From Verrucomicrobia bacterium UBA1183 (GTDB taxonomy: Bacteria; Verrucomicrobiota; Verrucomicrobiia; Opitutales; UBA9783): a DNA stretch of 23,843 nt. The stretch covers positions 1-23,843 of the forward strand of contig DBYP01000001.1 of the NCBI GenBank assembly GCA_002309885.1. The letters run 5' to 3'. Below are positions 23,452-23,843 of this stretch, piece after piece; the first letter of the stretch is position 1, and every line of letters starts with the position of its first letter. Below the pieces are notes generated by a model that was given only the letters and a program-made list of their open reading frames with translations, made no database searches and was not told the DNA's origin. A program made the translations under genes and the position numbers.

Positions 23452-23600
23452 GCGGATGTCGTAAAAAAGCGCGTTTGGTGAGATGTTAGAGTGACATGTT
23501 GATGCTGGTTCTCTGCGGAGAAGCGGCAATGGCGGAGCTTTGATGTCAGCGCAAGCGCAAGTTTGTTCTTTGACAGTTTTTTAAAGCGTAGAAGGTGAGA
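23452..23600. other. unassigned spacer between ORF104 unit B and the hairpin element
   Basis: I see no gene or clear motif in these 149 bases. The left-hand unit lacks this spacer: there the element end at 65 lies only 10 bases from the ORF. The last bases of the window (23786-23843) are also unassigned. Confidence 0.5.
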
Positions 23601-23785
23601 TAGAGTGTAAAGCGCAAGGGAACTTTTTGAAAAAAGCTTCCCTTGGACCCTCAAAAACTTTCATAATTTTGCAACGCCGTTGCAAAATGACGGGGGTGCA
23701 GGGCCGCTGCCCTGCTTTTGAGGGGAGTTTGGGAAACTTTTTTCAAAAAGTTCCCTTACAATTTATCTTCTGTGGATGCACTCTA
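23601..23785. repeat. complete hairpin element copy E6 with inverted ends (MITE-like)
   Basis: A 185-bp copy bounded by TAGAGTG (23601-23607) and CACTCTA (23779-23785). Its core runs opposite to copies E2-E4. Modules in order are AAGGGAACTTTTT with AAAAAGCTTCCCTT (23616-23644), ATTTTGCAAC-GCC-GTTGCAAAAT (23666-23688), GCAGGGC-CGCT-GCCCTGC (23698-23715) and GGGAAACTTTTT with AAAAAGTTCCC (23731-23756). It has no coding capacity. Confidence 0.88.
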
Positions 23786-23843
23786 GCATCACATTAGCGC
23801 ACACATCAGCGGGCTATTTTTCGGCGATGGAGTATTTTGCGAA

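Larger units (their letters stand above)
23027..23457 (+). repeat. right arm of the ~430 bp inverted repeat (ORF104 unit B)
   Basis: Same unit as 72-503 in opposite orientation. Homology begins at AATCCTCTAAAACTCG just inside the hairpin stub, runs through the promoter and the whole ORF, and fades a few bases after its stop. Confidence 0.9.

Noticed and set aside
72..23457. Composite transposon or genomic island bounded by insertion sequences
   Set aside because: The inverted arms encode no transposase-like protein, and the enclosed genes include core functions (lysS, pgi, xth, tRNA), so a single mobile unit is unlikely.
23397..23654. 85-codon minus-strand frame after ORF104 unit B
   Set aside because: It runs through the hairpin element and the antisense of ORF104; no counterpart exists at the left unit.

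Overview
The window looks like part of the chromosome of a Gram-negative bacterium of the PVC superphylum (Chlamydiota / Verrucomicrobiota / Lentisphaerota group). It is probably an anaerobic, host-associated organism. The type III secretion (T3SS) locus has Chlamydia-like features: an FHA-domain SctD followed by small E, F and G genes, and O, P and Q behind the ATPase. The glucose-6-phosphate isomerase is the long form that I associate with cyanobacteria and Verrucomicrobiota. A pyruvate:ferredoxin oxidoreductase points to anaerobic metabolism, and an O-antigen-ligase-like protein plus a GT8 glycosyltransferase point to LPS. Opitutae-like Verrucomicrobiota is my best guess, but the phylum is inference. 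Most start codons lack a recognisable Shine-Dalgarno sequence.

Layout, left to right. (1) 1-746: the tail of a hairpin repeat, a leftward 104-codon ORF with a near-consensus promoter, then another hairpin block. (2) 747-4301: a full-length PFOR. (3) 4302-4984: non-coding sequence with a leftward tRNA-Gln(CTG), its promoter, and a hairpin-rich leader before pgi. (4) 4985-7499: an overlapping operon of pgi, a tiny lipoprotein and xth. (5) 7497-7680: a hairpin element with inverted ends. (6) 7798-17553: a 13-gene T3SS operon in the order sctD-E-F-G-I-J-K-L-N-O-P-Q-R. (7) 17566-21276, minus strand: lysS, a GT8 glycosyltransferase and an O-antigen-ligase/polymerase-like protein. (8) 21368-21590: another hairpin element. 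(9) 21673-22997: a DUF502 membrane protein and a shortened MscS-type channel. (10) 22998-23843: a second, rightward copy of the promoter-ORF104 unit and a complete hairpin element.

How the genes fit together. The T3SS operon encodes the inner-membrane ring (D, J), needle and inner rod (F, I), needle chaperones (E, G), the cytosolic sorting platform with its ATPase (K, L, N, O, Q), the needle-length ruler (P) and one export-gate subunit (R). The secretin (C), gate subunits S, T and V, switch protein U, translocators and effectors are not in the window. Pgi and PFOR belong to glycolysis and fermentative pyruvate oxidation. The lysS-GT8-waaL-like operon couples translation to surface polysaccharide genes.

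The most unusual content is the repeat system. A family of about 185-220 bp elements is built from nested perfect hairpins, and several carry TAGAGTRT-type inverted ends, as a MITE would. Associated with it are two roughly 430 bp inverted arms, each carrying a near-identical strong promoter and a 104-codon reading frame with an internal 36-codon repeat. I do not recognise this unit, and whether it acts as protein, RNA or mobile DNA is open.
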